Assembly (NCBI RefSeq): GCF_902705885.1
Contig: NZ_CACSIP010000017.1
Span: forward strand, 1-64,000
Reading direction: 5' to 3'
DNA length: 64,000 bases
Origin: Mycolicibacterium austroafricanum
GTDB lineage: Bacteria > Actinomycetota > Actinomycetes > Mycobacteriales > Mycobacteriaceae
Shown here: in pieces, positions 10,499 to 19,566 of the stretch
Numbering within the stretch: position 1 is the first letter of the stretch
Layout of the letters: the number at the start of each line of letters is the position of its first letter
Made by a program: the position numbers and the translations under genes
The notes under the pieces: generated by a model
What the model was told of the DNA's origin: nothing
What the model saw: the letters and a program-made list of their open reading frames with translations, nothing else
Databases searched by the model: none

Positions 10499-11281
10499 CT
10501 AGCCGGACCGGGTGTACCGCTGCGCGAACCCCCGCAGGATCGCCATGGGATGCTCGACGACCCGTTGCCGCGCAGCGTCTTTGAGGGAGTCGGCGGTCTC
10601 CGGAGCGAAATACCCGTGATTCTTGTACACGTCTATCCTGGTGCATATTCCGTCGACGTCGAGTTCCGGATGGAACTGGGTGGCGTAGACGTTGCGGCCG
10701 ACGCGGAACGCCTGGACGGGGCAGGCGGCGGACGTGGCCAGGCGGGCAGCGTGCGCCGGCAGCGATGAGGCCGCCTCCTTGTGGCCGCCGAAGGCGTCGA
10801 AGACGTCCGGCAGTCCCGCGAACAGCGGGTCGTCGCGACCTTCCGCGGTGATTTCGACCGTGACGGGTCCCACCGGCTCGCTATGGGATCGGTCCACGAC
10901 GGCGCCGATGGCTGTGCCCACTGTCCCCACGCCGTAACAACAACCGAGGAACGGGAAATCCCGGTCGATGAGCGCAGTGAGCAGCTCGGCCAACTCCGCC
11001 TCGACGCGCTTCTGGGTCGGCGACTTCGCGCCCGGTTCGTCGCTGACGTTGAACGGCCCGCCGCCGAGGATGATGCCCGACCATCGCGACAGGTCGACCT
11101 CGCCCAGCGGGCGGTGGGTCAGCCGGATTCGATGCATGCCGCGCTCGTCGACGCCGGCGAACCGCTTCATGGCCCGGTACTCGTCGTCGGCGGCCTCGTC
11201 TTCGCCGCGGATCGACAGCAACAGGAACGGGGCGTCGGCCACGGCGTACAGGCTAACCGGGGCGTCGTCGCGGCGGCGCAT
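10499..11281 (-). CDS. Class I glutamine amidotransferase-like protein
   Basis: The 260-residue protein has the GATase1 fold, with GIILGGGPFNVSD (oxyanion strand), the nucleophile elbow FLGCCYGVG and the His-Glu pair in ATQFHPELD. It resembles stand-alone GMP-synthase-like amidotransferase domains, some of which act on gamma-glutamyl compounds or assist an unknown synthetase. No partner synthetase is nearby. It is transcribed away from the MenC-like gene. The start at 11281 gives an N-terminal extension (MRRRDDAPVS), and a start further in is possible. Confidence 0.75.
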   Translation of the reverse strand: MRRRDDAPVSLYAVADAPFLLLSIRGEDEAADDEYRAMKRFAGVDERGMHRIRLTHRPLGEVDLSRWSGIILGGGPFNVSDEPGAKSPTQKRVEAELAELLTALIDRDFPFLGCCYGVGTVGTAIGAVVDRSHSEPVGPVTVEITAEGRDDPLFAGLPDVFDAFGGHKEAASSLPAHAARLATSAACPVQAFRVGRNVYATQFHPELDVDGICTRIDVYKNHGYFAPETADSLKDAARQRVVEHPMAILRGFAQRYTRSG

Positions 11282-11341
11282 CCCGGCGAACGGGACCGCG
11301 CCCCACCGGCCGACCCCGGCACCGGATAGCGTTGCCGATCA

Positions 11342-12286
11342 GTGAGAACACTCATCGATTTCGACGACGCTCCCGTGTTCGCCATTCCGGCTGCCGGAGG
11401 CGTGCGCGAAGGCGTCCTGGTCGAGGGGCCGCAGGGGTGGGGCGAGTTCAGCCCGCCCGCCGACAGCGACGATGCTCTGGCAGCCCGCTGGCTGACCGCG
11501 GCGATGGAACCCAGCACGGTCGGATGGCCCGACGCGGTACGGGGGCGCGTGCCGGTCGCCGCCGCGATCCCCGAGGTCGATCCGGCCACCGCGCACCGAC
11601 TGGCCGGTGCGGGAGGCTGCGGTTGCGCCCGGGTGGTGGTCGGCGCGCGTCGCGACTCACGCGGCCAGGACTCAGCCCGGGTGGCTGCGGCGCGTGATGC
11701 GCAGGGGCCCGGCGCGTCGGTGCGTTGTGTGGTCGAGACGACCGATGTCGACGAGGCGATCGCGACGATCGTCCACCTCGACACGGTCGCGTCCGGACTC
11801 GAGATGGTGGAATTGTCCGGCGGCAGTGTCGAATTCGCCGCTGCCGTCAGGCGCGGCGTCGACGTCCCGATCGCCGTGGACGCGCTGCTGTTGAGTGAAG
11901 CGGGCCGAGTCGATGCCGCCGACGTCGCGGTACTGCGCTGCGGGCCGCTCGGCGGGGTGCGCCGCGCGATGCGCCGCGCGGACGCGCTCGGATTGCCCTG
12001 CGTCGTGAACCTCTCCGCGCTGACGAGCATCGGGTTGGCTGGTGACGTGGCCCTCGCCGCGGCGCTGCCCGACCTGCCGTTCGCCTGTGGGCCTGCCGCG
12101 GTGTCGCCGGCGGACGGCGACGTCGTCGCCGAGGCCCGCTCGCTGATGCCCGTCGACGGCTGCTTGCCCGCGGCTCCCATGCCCGCGGCGCCGGACCCCG
12201 TCCGGCTGGCGCGCTACGCGGTCACCGACCCGGCCACGATCGGCCGGTGGCGCGATCTACTGCGCCGCGCCGCCGCAGCTTCCTGA
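11342..12286 (+). CDS. MenC-like enolase-superfamily protein without catalytic lysines
   Basis: The 314-residue protein aligns by eye with o-succinylbenzoate synthase MenC along its length (REGVLVEGPQGWGEFSP, DVPIAVDA, ADVAVLRCGPLGG, ALPDLPFACG). The key residues have changed. The KxK pair is Arg97 and Val99 (CARVVV). The first metal Asp of RVDANG is Val130 (RCVVE). The second base Lys is Arg199 (VLRCGPLGG). Only the metal ligands Glu157 (MVELS) and Asp180 (AVDAL) remain. The N-terminal capping part is about ten residues shorter than in M. tuberculosis MenC. It is unlikely to make o-succinylbenzoate. The GTG start has TAGCGT (11327-11332) nine bases ahead. The reading frame is intact, so it is either a retained pseudoenzyme or an early pseudogene. 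Confidence 0.75.
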   Translation: MRTLIDFDDAPVFAIPAAGGVREGVLVEGPQGWGEFSPPADSDDALAARWLTAAMEPSTVGWPDAVRGRVPVAAAIPEVDPATAHRLAGAGGCGCARVVVGARRDSRGQDSARVAAARDAQGPGASVRCVVETTDVDEAIATIVHLDTVASGLEMVELSGGSVEFAAAVRRGVDVPIAVDALLLSEAGRVDAADVAVLRCGPLGGVRRAMRRADALGLPCVVNLSALTSIGLAGDVALAAALPDLPFACGPAAVSPADGDVVAEARSLMPVDGCLPAAPMPAAPDPVRLARYAVTDPATIGRWRDLLRRAAAAS

Positions 12287-12289
12287 CTC

Positions 12290-12352
12290 CGCCGGAACGG
12301 TATTCCAGGTCGCGTCCACCCATGGTTTCGCTCCCGGAATACCGTTCCGGCG
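12290..12352. terminator. Perfect 17-bp inverted repeat between convergent genes
   Basis: The arms CGCCGGAACGGTATTCC (12290-12306) and its exact complement (12336-12352) flank a 29-base loop. It begins four bases after the menC-like stop and ends ten bases before the aceA2 stop, so a bidirectional terminator is the simplest reading. The long loop is unusual, and a dispersed repeat remains possible. Confidence 0.5.
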
Positions 12353-12361
12353 AAAGGGTGG

Positions 12362-14671
12362 TCAGTCCTGCTTGCTGATCAGCCTGCGCAGAGCTTCCCG
12401 GTCGGGAGCGAGCAGTTCCTCGATCCGGTCCTTGTTCACATCGGCGACGATGATCTCGCCCACCTCCTGGTAGACGTCGCTGAAGATGCCGTGGGACTTC
12501 ATCTTCTCGGTCTGGTAGATGTTGTCCTCGGTCGGCGTCACGTAGTAGACGATCTCGGCTTTGAACCGATGGATCAGCCAGAGATGGATGACATCCATCA
12601 GCCGCTTCTGCCGGAGTTGCTCGGCGAAGGTGTTCTGGTCGCGCACCGTGAGGATGCTGCGTCCGTGCCGATCCTTGATCGGATCGACCACCACGTTGGC
12701 GAGCGGCTCTGAACCCTCTCCGAAGCCGTCACTGAAAATACCCAGGTCCAGCACATCCGAGCCGGCGCGCCGTGGCCGCAGCTGCACGCTCAGCTTCTCG
12801 GGGAGCTTGTTGTGCTCGCTCCACAGCGCCAGCCACTCCTCCAGCAGCTTCTTGGGCACTTCGGTCTGTACCAGGTGCTGATGCTGTGTGGAGCCCTTGC
12901 CCATGGACTTCGTCGTCGCGGTCCGCCCGGAGGACGCGGCCAGCGCGGCATCGCTGCGTGGCCCGCCCACCAGGGTTTGTGGTGTGCGATAGGGCGATTC
13001 GACGAGTCGCATCTTGCGCTGCAGCCGCGCCAGGGCGAGCATGCCCTCCTGGCGAAGCGAGGTGGCGAACTCCTCGGAGGCGACACCGTCGACCTGATGA
13101 CCGCCGTAGGTGATGAAGTTGAAGACGAACCCCATCTTGCCCAGTTCCTCGGGGAAGGCCCGCATCTCTTCGTCGGTCATGCCGGTGGTGTCCCAGTTGA
13201 ATGACGGCGAAAGGTTGTAGGCGAGCATCTGATCGGGGTAGACCGCGTGTACCGCGTCGGCGAACTGCTTGGCGTCGGCCAGGTCGGCGGTCTTGGTCTC
13301 CATCCACAGGATGTCGGCGAACGGGGCGGCGGCCAGCGACTTGGCGATGGCGTACGGGATGCCGCCGCGCACTTGGTAGTAGCCCTCGGGCGTCTTGACC
13401 CGTTCGCAGTCCCACGCCACATCGGCGCCCAGTTCCCTGGCCTTCTCTCTGGCCGAGGCCAGCGGTGCATGCTGGGCGAACTCGCGCCATTCCGCGACGC
13501 TCATGTCCGACGGTTCGCCCTCGCGGTCACGGAACTCGAGGAGGTCGGCGACCGCGCCGCCGTAGGTGTTCAGCCCGGCGTCCTCCTCCCAGGCATCGAC
13601 GAAGCTCGACTCCACCTTGTCGAACACCGCGTCGACGGTCGACGTGGACGAATCCGCGCTGTCCTGCCAGGCAGCGGCGGCCTCGTCGATCTGCAGCAGC
13701 AGCCCCTGGCGCTCCAACCACGCTTCGGCGACGGCGTACTCGCTGGCGGGCAGCGCGTAGAGCAGGTGGCCGTTGAGTTCGGTCATCCCCTTGTCGTAGA
13801 AGCGCCGCATCATGGCCAGGAAGCACGACCGGTAGGCGGGGATCCTGACATTGGTGGCGCCGAGGAGGAAGGGCTGGTCGCGCTCGTCAGCGCGGCTGTC
13901 GATCAGGTTCGCCGCCTCGGCGTCGGTGCGCGCGACGATGATGCCCGGCACCCGCATGACGTCCAACTGGAACCGCGCGGTGTTGAGGCGCTTGATCTGC
14001 TCGTCGGAGGGCACCAGAACCTTGCCGCCCTGGTGGCCGCATTTCTTGGTGCCGGGACGCTGGTCCTCGATGTGGTACCCCGGCACACCCGCCTCGACGA
14101 AGCGCCGGATCAGGTTGCGCACGTGCGGATCACCGCCGTGGCCGGTGTCGGCGTCGGCGATGATGAACGGCCGATAGTCGTAGGCGGGCGTCGCCGCGCG
14201 TTGTTCTGCGGTCATCCGTAGCCGCAGGTACTGCTGGTTGCGGTCGGCGGTCAGCAGCGCACGCACCAGGCCCGCGGCCTCCTCGGGCACCTGGCTCAGC
14301 GGGTAACTGGCGAGGTCGGGTCCCGGATCCTCACTGATCGACCCCTTGGCCGAGGTGGCCCAGCCGCCGAGGTAGATGCCCTCGATGCCCATCCGCTTCA
14401 TCACCACGGCCTGGCCGGGAGAGTAGGGCCCGAACGTAGTGATGCTCTTGCCGCGCGAGAACAGATCCCGCAGGTGCGGGTAGAACTCCGTGGCCGCTTC
14501 CCGGGCGATCGCGTAGTCGGCGGGGATCGTGCCCCGCTGCTCGGCGACCTGCCGGGCCGTGTAGAGGCGGGTGATGCCTTCGAAGCGGGGACTGTCGATG
14601 TAGCTCTGTGTTTCGGCGACATCCTGCTCGAACGGCGTCTGGGGCTGGAGGTCAGCTTCGATGATGGCCAT
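12362..14671 (-). CDS. aceA: Isocitrate lyase, long AceA2 type (ICL2)
   Basis: This 769-residue enzyme cleaves isocitrate to succinate and glyoxylate. It matches the long mycobacterial ICL2 (about 766 residues) rather than the 428-residue ICL1. The signature [13 protein letters not shown] carries the catalytic Cys211. [16 protein letters not shown] and the NLSPSFNWD block line the active site. Two long inserts and a C-terminal domain (from about residue 600) give the extra length; in M. tuberculosis ICL2 this domain mediates acetyl-CoA activation. It also serves as methylisocitrate lyase in propionate metabolism. It stands alone, 81 bases downstream of the upp stop on the same strand. Confidence 0.93.
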   Translation of the reverse strand: MAIIEADLQPQTPFEQDVAETQSYIDSPRFEGITRLYTARQVAEQRGTIPADYAIAREAATEFYPHLRDLFSRGKSITTFGPYSPGQAVVMKRMGIEGIYLGGWATSAKGSISEDPGPDLASYPLSQVPEEAAGLVRALLTADRNQQYLRLRMTAEQRAATPAYDYRPFIIADADTGHGGDPHVRNLIRRFVEAGVPGYHIEDQRPGTKKCGHQGGKVLVPSDEQIKRLNTARFQLDVMRVPGIIVARTDAEAANLIDSRADERDQPFLLGATNVRIPAYRSCFLAMMRRFYDKGMTELNGHLLYALPASEYAVAEAWLERQGLLLQIDEAAAAWQDSADSSTSTVDAVFDKVESSFVDAWEEDAGLNTYGGAVADLLEFRDREGEPSDMSVAEWREFAQHAPLASAREKARELGADVAWDCERVKTPEGYYQVRGGIPYAIAKSLAAAPFADILWMETKTADLADAKQFADAVHAVYPDQMLAYNLSPSFNWDTTGMTDEEMRAFPEELGKMGFVFNFITYGGHQVDGVASEEFATSLRQEGMLALARLQRKMRLVESPYRTPQTLVGGPRSDAALAASSGRTATTKSMGKGSTQHQHLVQTEVPKKLLEEWLALWSEHNKLPEKLSVQLRPRRAGSDVLDLGIFSDGFGEGSEPLANVVVDPIKDRHGRSILTVRDQNTFAEQLRQKRLMDVIHLWLIHRFKAEIVYYVTPTEDNIYQTEKMKSHGIFSDVYQEVGEIIVADVNKDRIEELLAPDREALRRLISKQD

Positions 14672-14752
14672 AACTCACAGTACGGCCCGAGATGGGCGGG
14701 TGGGAACGATTCGCATGCGGACCATCGGTGGGAGTCACCGCGCCGGGCGGCG

Positions 14753-15394
14753 TCATTTGGTGCCGAAGATGCGGTCGCCCGCGTCTCCGAGCCCGGGCAG
14801 GATGTAGCCGTGCTCGTCGAGTTGCCGGTCGATCGCAGCGGTGTAGATCGGCACTCCGGGATGGGCATCGGCCATCGCGGCGATGCCCTCGGGGCAGGTC
14901 AGAAGGCAGACGAACTTGATGGACTTGGGACCGTGTTCGGCCAGCCGGTCCACCGCCGCCACCGCAGAGTGGCCGGTCGCCAGCATCGGATCGACCACGA
15001 TCACGTCGCGCTCCCGCAGCTCACCGGGCATCTTGAAGTAGTACTCCACCGCGACAAGGGTTTTCGGGTCCCGGTAGAGGCCGATATGGCCGACCCGCGC
15101 CGACGGGACCACCTCGAGCATGCCGTCGAGGATGCCGGTGCCGGCCCGCAGGATCGACACGAACACCAACTTCTTGCCGTCGATGACCCGCCCCGTCGTC
15201 CGCTCCAGCGGGGTCTCGACCTCGACCTCCTGCGTCGTGATCTCCCGCAGCACCTCGTAGGCCATCAGCACCGAGACCTCCTGCACCAACCGGCGAAAGG
15301 TGTTGGTGGATACGTCTTTGCGGCGCAACAAGGTGATCTTGTGCTGGATCAGGGGATGCTCGATCAGGTGCACCCCGCCTGCCCCGAGGGCCAT
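14753..15394 (-). CDS. upp: Uracil phosphoribosyltransferase of the URC cluster
   Basis: The 213-residue enzyme converts uracil and PRPP to UMP. The PRPP loop is [11 protein letters not shown] and the uracil-binding end is [15 protein letters not shown], both intact. Its sequence ([39 protein letters not shown]) looks more distant from the familiar mycobacterial salvage Upp than expected for an orthologue. It lies 17 bases after a DUF1688 gene and downstream of a GTP-cyclohydrolase-II-like gene. In yeast the same three families (URC6, URC4, URC1) are needed to use uracil as nitrogen source. I therefore infer a catabolic rather than salvage role. The first residues (MALGAGG) are uncertain. Confidence 0.88.
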   Translation of the reverse strand: MALGAGGVHLIEHPLIQHKITLLRRKDVSTNTFRRLVQEVSVLMAYEVLREITTQEVEVETPLERTTGRVIDGKKLVFVSILRAGTGILDGMLEVVPSARVGHIGLYRDPKTLVAVEYYFKMPGELRERDVIVVDPMLATGHSAVAAVDRLAEHGPKSIKFVCLLTCPEGIAAMADAHPGVPIYTAAIDRQLDEHGYILPGLGDAGDRIFGTK

Positions 15395-15411
15395 GTCCTC
15401 TCCTGCCCGTT

Positions 15412-16668
15412 CTAGAAAACCGTGCCGTCACTGGCGATGGCCAGCGGCGGAAGACCATCGCGCAGGCGCTGCGCGGACGCGCGTCCGGCGGCCCAGGTGC
15501 CACCTTCGAGTACACAGGCCAGCGGCATCCGATCGGCATCCAGTCCCAGCCGGGCACGCACCAGCGGCGCCAACTCATCGAGCAGCGCGACGGTCAGCGC
15601 GCGCCATTCGACCACGAGTTCGTCCGCCGGGTTCCAGGTGCGCGTGGCATGGCCGCGGTCCCGCAGTTCCAGAACCCCGGCATCCAGTAGGAGGCCCCCG
15701 TTGCGGTACTCGGGCAGTCCGGTCAGGGTCTCGACACCGGTCACCGCGATCCCGGCCCAGACGAACGGTTCGATCAGCGAGTAGGTCAGCCACTGAGACA
15801 GCTTGTGCAGTGGCAGCCAGCCCGCGGTCAGGCCGGGGCCGGGGACCGCCCCGTGCCGCCAGCAGTCGCCGAGCGGATGGTCGCCGATGACGTTGCCGGA
15901 CGGCCAGATCGCAGAGAAGTGGGTCAGTAGCAGCGCCAGGATCTGCTGGGTGTCGACGGATCCTTCGGCGCCGTGCAGCGCGTCGAACAGCCCACCGGGC
16001 CTGCCCGGGACGCCGAACACGGCGGGCCGGGCGGCCAGCACGTCACCGAGGCGACGCAACACCTGCACGCGCCCGGCGAGCCCGACGAGTGGGTTGTCCG
16101 GCGTCGCCTGCAGCACCCCGGCGAGGCGCTCCTCGGTCAGCGTGCGCAGGGCCACGGCGTCGACTTGCAGCGGCCGGTCCGGATCGCCGGAGAAAGCGCC
16201 GGCGACAAACCCGTGCCAGCTGGCGACGGCCAGCCCCTCAGATCGGGTGAACCGCGCATCGACGCCGTCGCGATCCTCGACGAAGCTCCATCTCGGCCCG
16301 GCCCCGGCGTCGAGGAGCACGCTGACCACCGCGAGATCGATCATCGCGCGCACCCTCTCCTGCGGGCTGCACGGCGCGAGCCGGGCGTCGAGTTCGGCAC
16401 GGCGGTCCACTCCGCCGACCTCGAAGTGACGCCACCTGCTGTGGTAGGGGATCTGCAGGTCGGGGTAGCGGGTGCGCGTGACAGCGGCGACGGCATCGGC
16501 GGCGCCGCCCAATCCGTCGTCGCAGACGGTGAACCAGCGCGATTCTCCCGAGCGGGCCCGCTGCAGGAGCTGACGGGAGCGTGTCCGGACCTCGTCGGTG
16601 CTTCGCAGGATGGCGGCGGCATCGGCGGGGTGTGCGGCGCGCTGCTCGGCGTCGACGGCACCGGTCAC
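15412..16668 (-). CDS. DUF1688 protein, URC4 family (uracil catabolism)
   Basis: This 418-residue protein matches the DUF1688/URC4 family by eye. Recognisable parts are [29 protein letters not shown], the RPGGLFDAL segment, [21 protein letters not shown] and [13 protein letters not shown]4 is essential for uracil breakdown in Lachancea kluyveri, but its chemical step is not settled. The start is GTG at 16668, overlapping the stop of the URC1-like gene (GTGA at 16665-16668). A longer open frame to 16956 lies inside that gene and is rejected. No signal peptide or membrane segment is seen. Confidence 0.85.
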   Translation of the reverse strand: MTGAVDAEQRAAHPADAAAILRSTDEVRTRSRQLLQRARSGESRWFTVCDDGLGGAADAVAAVTRTRYPDLQIPYHSRWRHFEVGGVDRRAELDARLAPCSPQERVRAMIDLAVVSVLLDAGAGPRWSFVEDRDGVDARFTRSEGLAVASWHGFVAGAFSGDPDRPLQVDAVALRTLTEERLAGVLQATPDNPLVGLAGRVQVLRRLGDVLAARPAVFGVPGRPGGLFDALHGAEGSVDTQQILALLLTHFSAIWPSGNVIGDHPLGDCWRHGAVPGPGLTAGWLPLHKLSQWLTYSLIEPFVWAGIAVTGVETLTGLPEYRNGGLLLDAGVLELRDRGHATRTWNPADELVVEWRALTVALLDELAPLVRARLGLDADRMPLACVLEGGTWAAGRASAQRLRDGLPPLAIASDGTVF

Positions 16669-17939
16669 GGCTCCAGCCCCCTGCCCTTGGCCTTCCTGAG
16701 TTCCTCCGCGTCGGGCGCCACGCCGGGGGTGTAGTACCCGGCCGCGGTCTTGGCGTCCATCTCCACCTGGGCGTCGGCGGGGATCAGCGCATCGGGGATG
16801 GACACCCGCTCGCCGACCTCGATGCCGGAGCCGGTGATCGCGTCGTACTTCATGTTGCTCATGGAGACCAACCGGTGGATCTTGCGGATGCCGAGCCAGT
16901 GCAGCACGTCGGGCATGAGTTCCTGGAATCGCATGTCCTGCACACCGGCCACGCATTCGGTCCGGGCGAAGTACTGGTCTGCGGTGTCGCCGCCGATCTG
17001 GCGCTTGCGGGCGTTGTAGACCAGGAACTTCGTCACCTCACCGAGCGCGCGGCCCTCCTTGCGCGAGTACGCGACCAGTCCGACTCCGCCGTTCTGCGCG
17101 CCCTGGATGCACTCTTCGATGGCGTGGGTCAGGTAGGGCCGACAGGTGCAGATGTCCGAGCCGAACACATCCGAGCCGTTGCACTCGTCGTGCACGCGTG
17201 CGGTGAGCTCGACCGCCGGATCGGCGAGGCCGCGCGGGTCGCCGAAGATGTAGACGGTCTGGCCACCGATGGGCGGAAGGAACACCTCGAGATCCGAACG
17301 GGTCACCAGCTCGGGGTACATTCCGCCGGTCTCCTCGAAAAGCGCTCGGCGCAAGTCGGTTTCGCTGCAACCGAAGCGCCGAGCCACTCCGGGCAGATGC
17401 CACACCGGCTCGATGGCGGCCTTGGTCACCTGTGCGGCACCGGTCGAGAGCAGCACCGTCTCGTCGGGGCGCAGCCGCCCTCGCAGGATCGCGTCGCTGA
17501 TCTCGGGCAGGATCACCTGCGCCTTGGTGACCGCGATCGTCGGACGAATGTCGATGCCGCCGGCGAGTTCGTCGGCGAAGGCCTCGGCGACCATGGCTCC
17601 CCAGGGGTCGAGGCTGACGATCGCCGACGGGTCCGCCCATTGCGAATGCGGACCGAAGACGTCGGTCGGCGACGTGTTGGTCAGGTCGGCGCGGTGGTCG
17701 CGCGACAACGAGCCCGCCGCGACGGCCAGCGCCCGGTAGACGCCGTATGCGCCGCTATGGGTTCCGATCACGTTGCGATGCGAACGGTTGCCGGTCGTCC
17801 CGACGACAGGGCCGCGCAGCACCGCGGTCGTCGCACCCCACCGGATGGCCGGAGCGGCGGTGCCGGCGCTGTGGGAGGTCAGCCTGATGTGGCCCGCCGC
17901 AGCCTTCGAGGGAGGCGGTGCGGTCGCGTCGGCGGGCAT
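16665..17939 (-). CDS. GTP cyclohydrolase II-like protein, URC1 family
   Basis: The 424-residue protein has an N-terminal part of about 220 residues not present in RibA, then a GTP cyclohydrolase II-like domain. The zinc ligands are in HDECNGSDVFGSDICTC (three Cys), followed by YSRKEGRALGE in place of the usual RQEGRGIG. A long C-terminal tail ends in TAAGYYTPGVAPDAEELRKAKG. These features match URC1, which acts in uracil catabolism and not in riboflavin synthesis; the expected substrate is a uracil nucleotide or derivative rather than GTP. The gene is translationally coupled to URC4. A GGAGGT ribosome site lies 11 bases upstream. Confidence 0.85.
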   Translation of the reverse strand: MPADATAPPPSKAAAGHIRLTSHSAGTAAPAIRWGATTAVLRGPVVGTTGNRSHRNVIGTHSGAYGVYRALAVAAGSLSRDHRADLTNTSPTDVFGPHSQWADPSAIVSLDPWGAMVAEAFADELAGGIDIRPTIAVTKAQVILPEISDAILRGRLRPDETVLLSTGAAQVTKAAIEPVWHLPGVARRFGCSETDLRRALFEETGGMYPELVTRSDLEVFLPPIGGQTVYIFGDPRGLADPAVELTARVHDECNGSDVFGSDICTCRPYLTHAIEECIQGAQNGGVGLVAYSRKEGRALGEVTKFLVYNARKRQIGGDTADQYFARTECVAGVQDMRFQELMPDVLHWLGIRKIHRLVSMSNMKYDAITGSGIEVGERVSIPDALIPADAQVEMDAKTAAGYYTPGVAPDAEELRKAKGRGLEP

Positions 17940-18017
17940 GATGGCTGTCGACCTCCTCGCTCGAGGGGAAAGCCGCCAGCATAGCCACCGGGAGCCCGGT
18001 GCGCCTGCGAGCGTCGT

Positions 18018-18725
18018 TCAGACTGGCCAGGCTTCGCGTCGATGGGCGGCGTCGAAGAACATCCACTCGTATCGCGACGTGGTCACGAAATGCGCGCGCG
18101 CAACTGCTTCGTCGGCCGGCGTCAGCTCCTGGCCGGTCCGGTCGGTCACACCCAGCACCTCGGTGACGGTGGCGACGAAGTCCTCTCCGGCGTAGCTGTC
18201 GATCCAGAGTTGGTACCGAGCATCGGTGGAGCCCTTGTCCAACAGCCGGACGCCGACCTCGGCGTAGATCCAGTAGCAGGGGAGCACCGCCGCCAGCCCC
18301 TCGGCGAAGGTGCCGCCGTAGGCGGTGGCCAGCAGATAGCTGGTGTAGGCCTGGGTGGTCGGCGTGACCGGGGCGGCGTCGACCGCCTCGATGCTCAGCC
18401 CCAGCGCCGGTAGGAGTTCGCCGTGCAGCGCGAGTTCGACGTCGAAGACCTCGGCGGCATGGCGGGCGAACATTGCGGTTTCGGTCAGTGTGGGCGCTTT
18501 CGCCCCGACCACGGACAGGGCGCGCGCGTACGCCCGCAGATAGTGCACGTCCTGCGCGACGTACTGGGCGAAGGCGTCGGCCGGCAGGCTGCCGTCGGTG
18601 AGCCCGGTGACAAACGGATGCGCGGTGATCGACTCGAACGTCGGCTCGATCTCCGTCCACAGCCGGGTGGACCAGGATCCGGGATCGGCCGGGCCGATAC
18701 GCGGGGCTGAATTCCTCTGAGTCAT
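18018..18725 (-). CDS. TenA/Thi-4 family protein (thiaminase II-like)
   Basis: The 235-residue all-helical protein has the TenA catalytic set. Asp59 is in YVAQDVHYL, Cys150 is in LPCYWIYAEVG, and a C-terminal Glu is in RYEWMFFDAA. TenA enzymes hydrolyse an aminopyrimidine amine in thiamine salvage, and other clades act on unknown amines. No other thiamine gene is near. It lies 78 bases upstream of URC1 on the same strand and may be the first gene of the uracil-catabolic operon. The ATG at 18725 is preferred over 18734 because AAAGG is correctly spaced for it. A small hairpin (17987-18000) lies in the gap to URC1. Confidence 0.85.
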   Translation of the reverse strand: MTQRNSAPRIGPADPGSWSTRLWTEIEPTFESITAHPFVTGLTDGSLPADAFAQYVAQDVHYLRAYARALSVVGAKAPTLTETAMFARHAAEVFDVELALHGELLPALGLSIEAVDAAPVTPTTQAYTSYLLATAYGGTFAEGLAAVLPCYWIYAEVGVRLLDKGSTDARYQLWIDSYAGEDFVATVTEVLGVTDRTGQELTPADEAVARAHFVTTSRYEWMFFDAAHRREAWPV

Positions 18726-18813
18726 GCCGATCATCCTTTCAGCGATGAGTTATCGCCCTACCGTCGGTCTGTACCGGTGAACACACGGACCACAACCTGC
18801 CGGAGGTGCCCAG

Positions 18814-19515
18814 ATGACCGAGACGACCGCCCTGCCGCCCGTGGTGGACGCCCACAGTTGGCGTGAGGAACTCGACAAGCTGCGGGAGCGCGAGAAGGCC
18901 GCGACCCGCGAGTTGGACGCGATCGCCGCAGCACGGCGCCGGCTTCCGATGGTCGAGATGCCCGACTACACGCTCATCGGCAGCGAGGGCCCCGTCCGGC
19001 TCGCCGACGTCTTCAAGGGTCGCTCGCAGCTCATCGTTTACAACCACATGTGGACCGATGGCGCCGAGTGGCAGTGCGGCGGCTGCACGGGCTACACCTC
19101 GCAGTTCACCCGCCTGGAATTCCTGGACAGCTACGACGCACGCTTTGTCATCGTCACCGCGGGACCGATCGAGGAGGCGCTGGCCTACCGCGACAAGGTC
19201 GGCAATCAGATGGAGTGGTACTCGTCGTCGGAGAGCCCGTTCGCCGCCGACGTCGATGCCGCACCCGGTACCGGCTTCGCGGTGAACGTGTTCCTGCGGG
19301 ACGGCGACACGGTGTACCGCACGTGGCATACCAACGGGCGGGGCACCGAGCAGCTCAGCCACACGTTTGCGCTGATCGACGTCCTGCCGTGGGGCCGGCA
19401 GGAGAGCTGGCAGGATTCTCCCGAGGGGTGGCCGCAGCAGCCGACCTACTCGGGTTGGCTGGATTCCCCGGACATCGCCCGCGCGTACGGCAATCCCGCA
19501 CCACATCGGACCTGA
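18814..19515 (+). CDS. DUF899 thioredoxin-fold family protein
   Basis: The 233-residue cytoplasmic protein belongs to the DUF899 family. It has an N-terminal coiled helix (LREREKAATRELDAIAAARR), MPDYTLIGSEGPVRLADVF as in peroxiredoxin-like folds, then HMWTDGAEWQCGGCTGY with a CxxC-like pair, and a C-terminal YSGWLDSPDIARAYG. The fold is thioredoxin-like and the CGGC motif could be redox active. Its biochemical role is not established. A clear GGAGGT ribosome site precedes the ATG by six bases. It is divergent from tenA and followed by a terminator hairpin and tpx. Confidence 0.8.
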   Translation: MTETTALPPVVDAHSWREELDKLREREKAATRELDAIAAARRRLPMVEMPDYTLIGSEGPVRLADVFKGRSQLIVYNHMWTDGAEWQCGGCTGYTSQFTRLEFLDSYDARFVIVTAGPIEEALAYRDKVGNQMEWYSSSESPFAADVDAAPGTGFAVNVFLRDGDTVYRTWHTNGRGTEQLSHTFALIDVLPWGRQESWQDSPEGWPQQPTYSGWLDSPDIARAYGNPAPHRT

Positions 19516-19518
19516 GCA

Positions 19519-19550
19519 GCGCGACCCCCGCGCGACGGCGCGGGTCGCGC
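19519..19550. terminator. GC-rich hairpin after the DUF899 gene
   Basis: GCGCGA pairs with TCGCGC and the inner CCCGCGC pairs with GCGCGGG around a GACG loop, with a two-base bulge. It starts four bases after the stop codon. It lies just before the tpx promoter, so it probably separates the two units. Confidence 0.6.
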
Positions 19551-19554
19551 TTGG

Positions 19555-19560
19555 CAGACT
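19555..19560 (+). promoter_or_regulatory. Putative -10 box of leaderless tpx
   Basis: CAGACT differs from TANNNT at one base and stands six bases before the ATG at 19567. The box therefore also supports that start codon over the GTG six bases earlier. Confidence 0.35.
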
Positions 19561-19566
19561 GTGGCC

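Noticed and set aside
15412..16956. A 514-codon frame for the DUF1688 gene
   Set aside because: The first 96 codons lie inside the URC1-like gene and are Arg/Gly-rich shadow sequence; the GTG at 16668 overlaps the URC1 stop in the usual coupled way.
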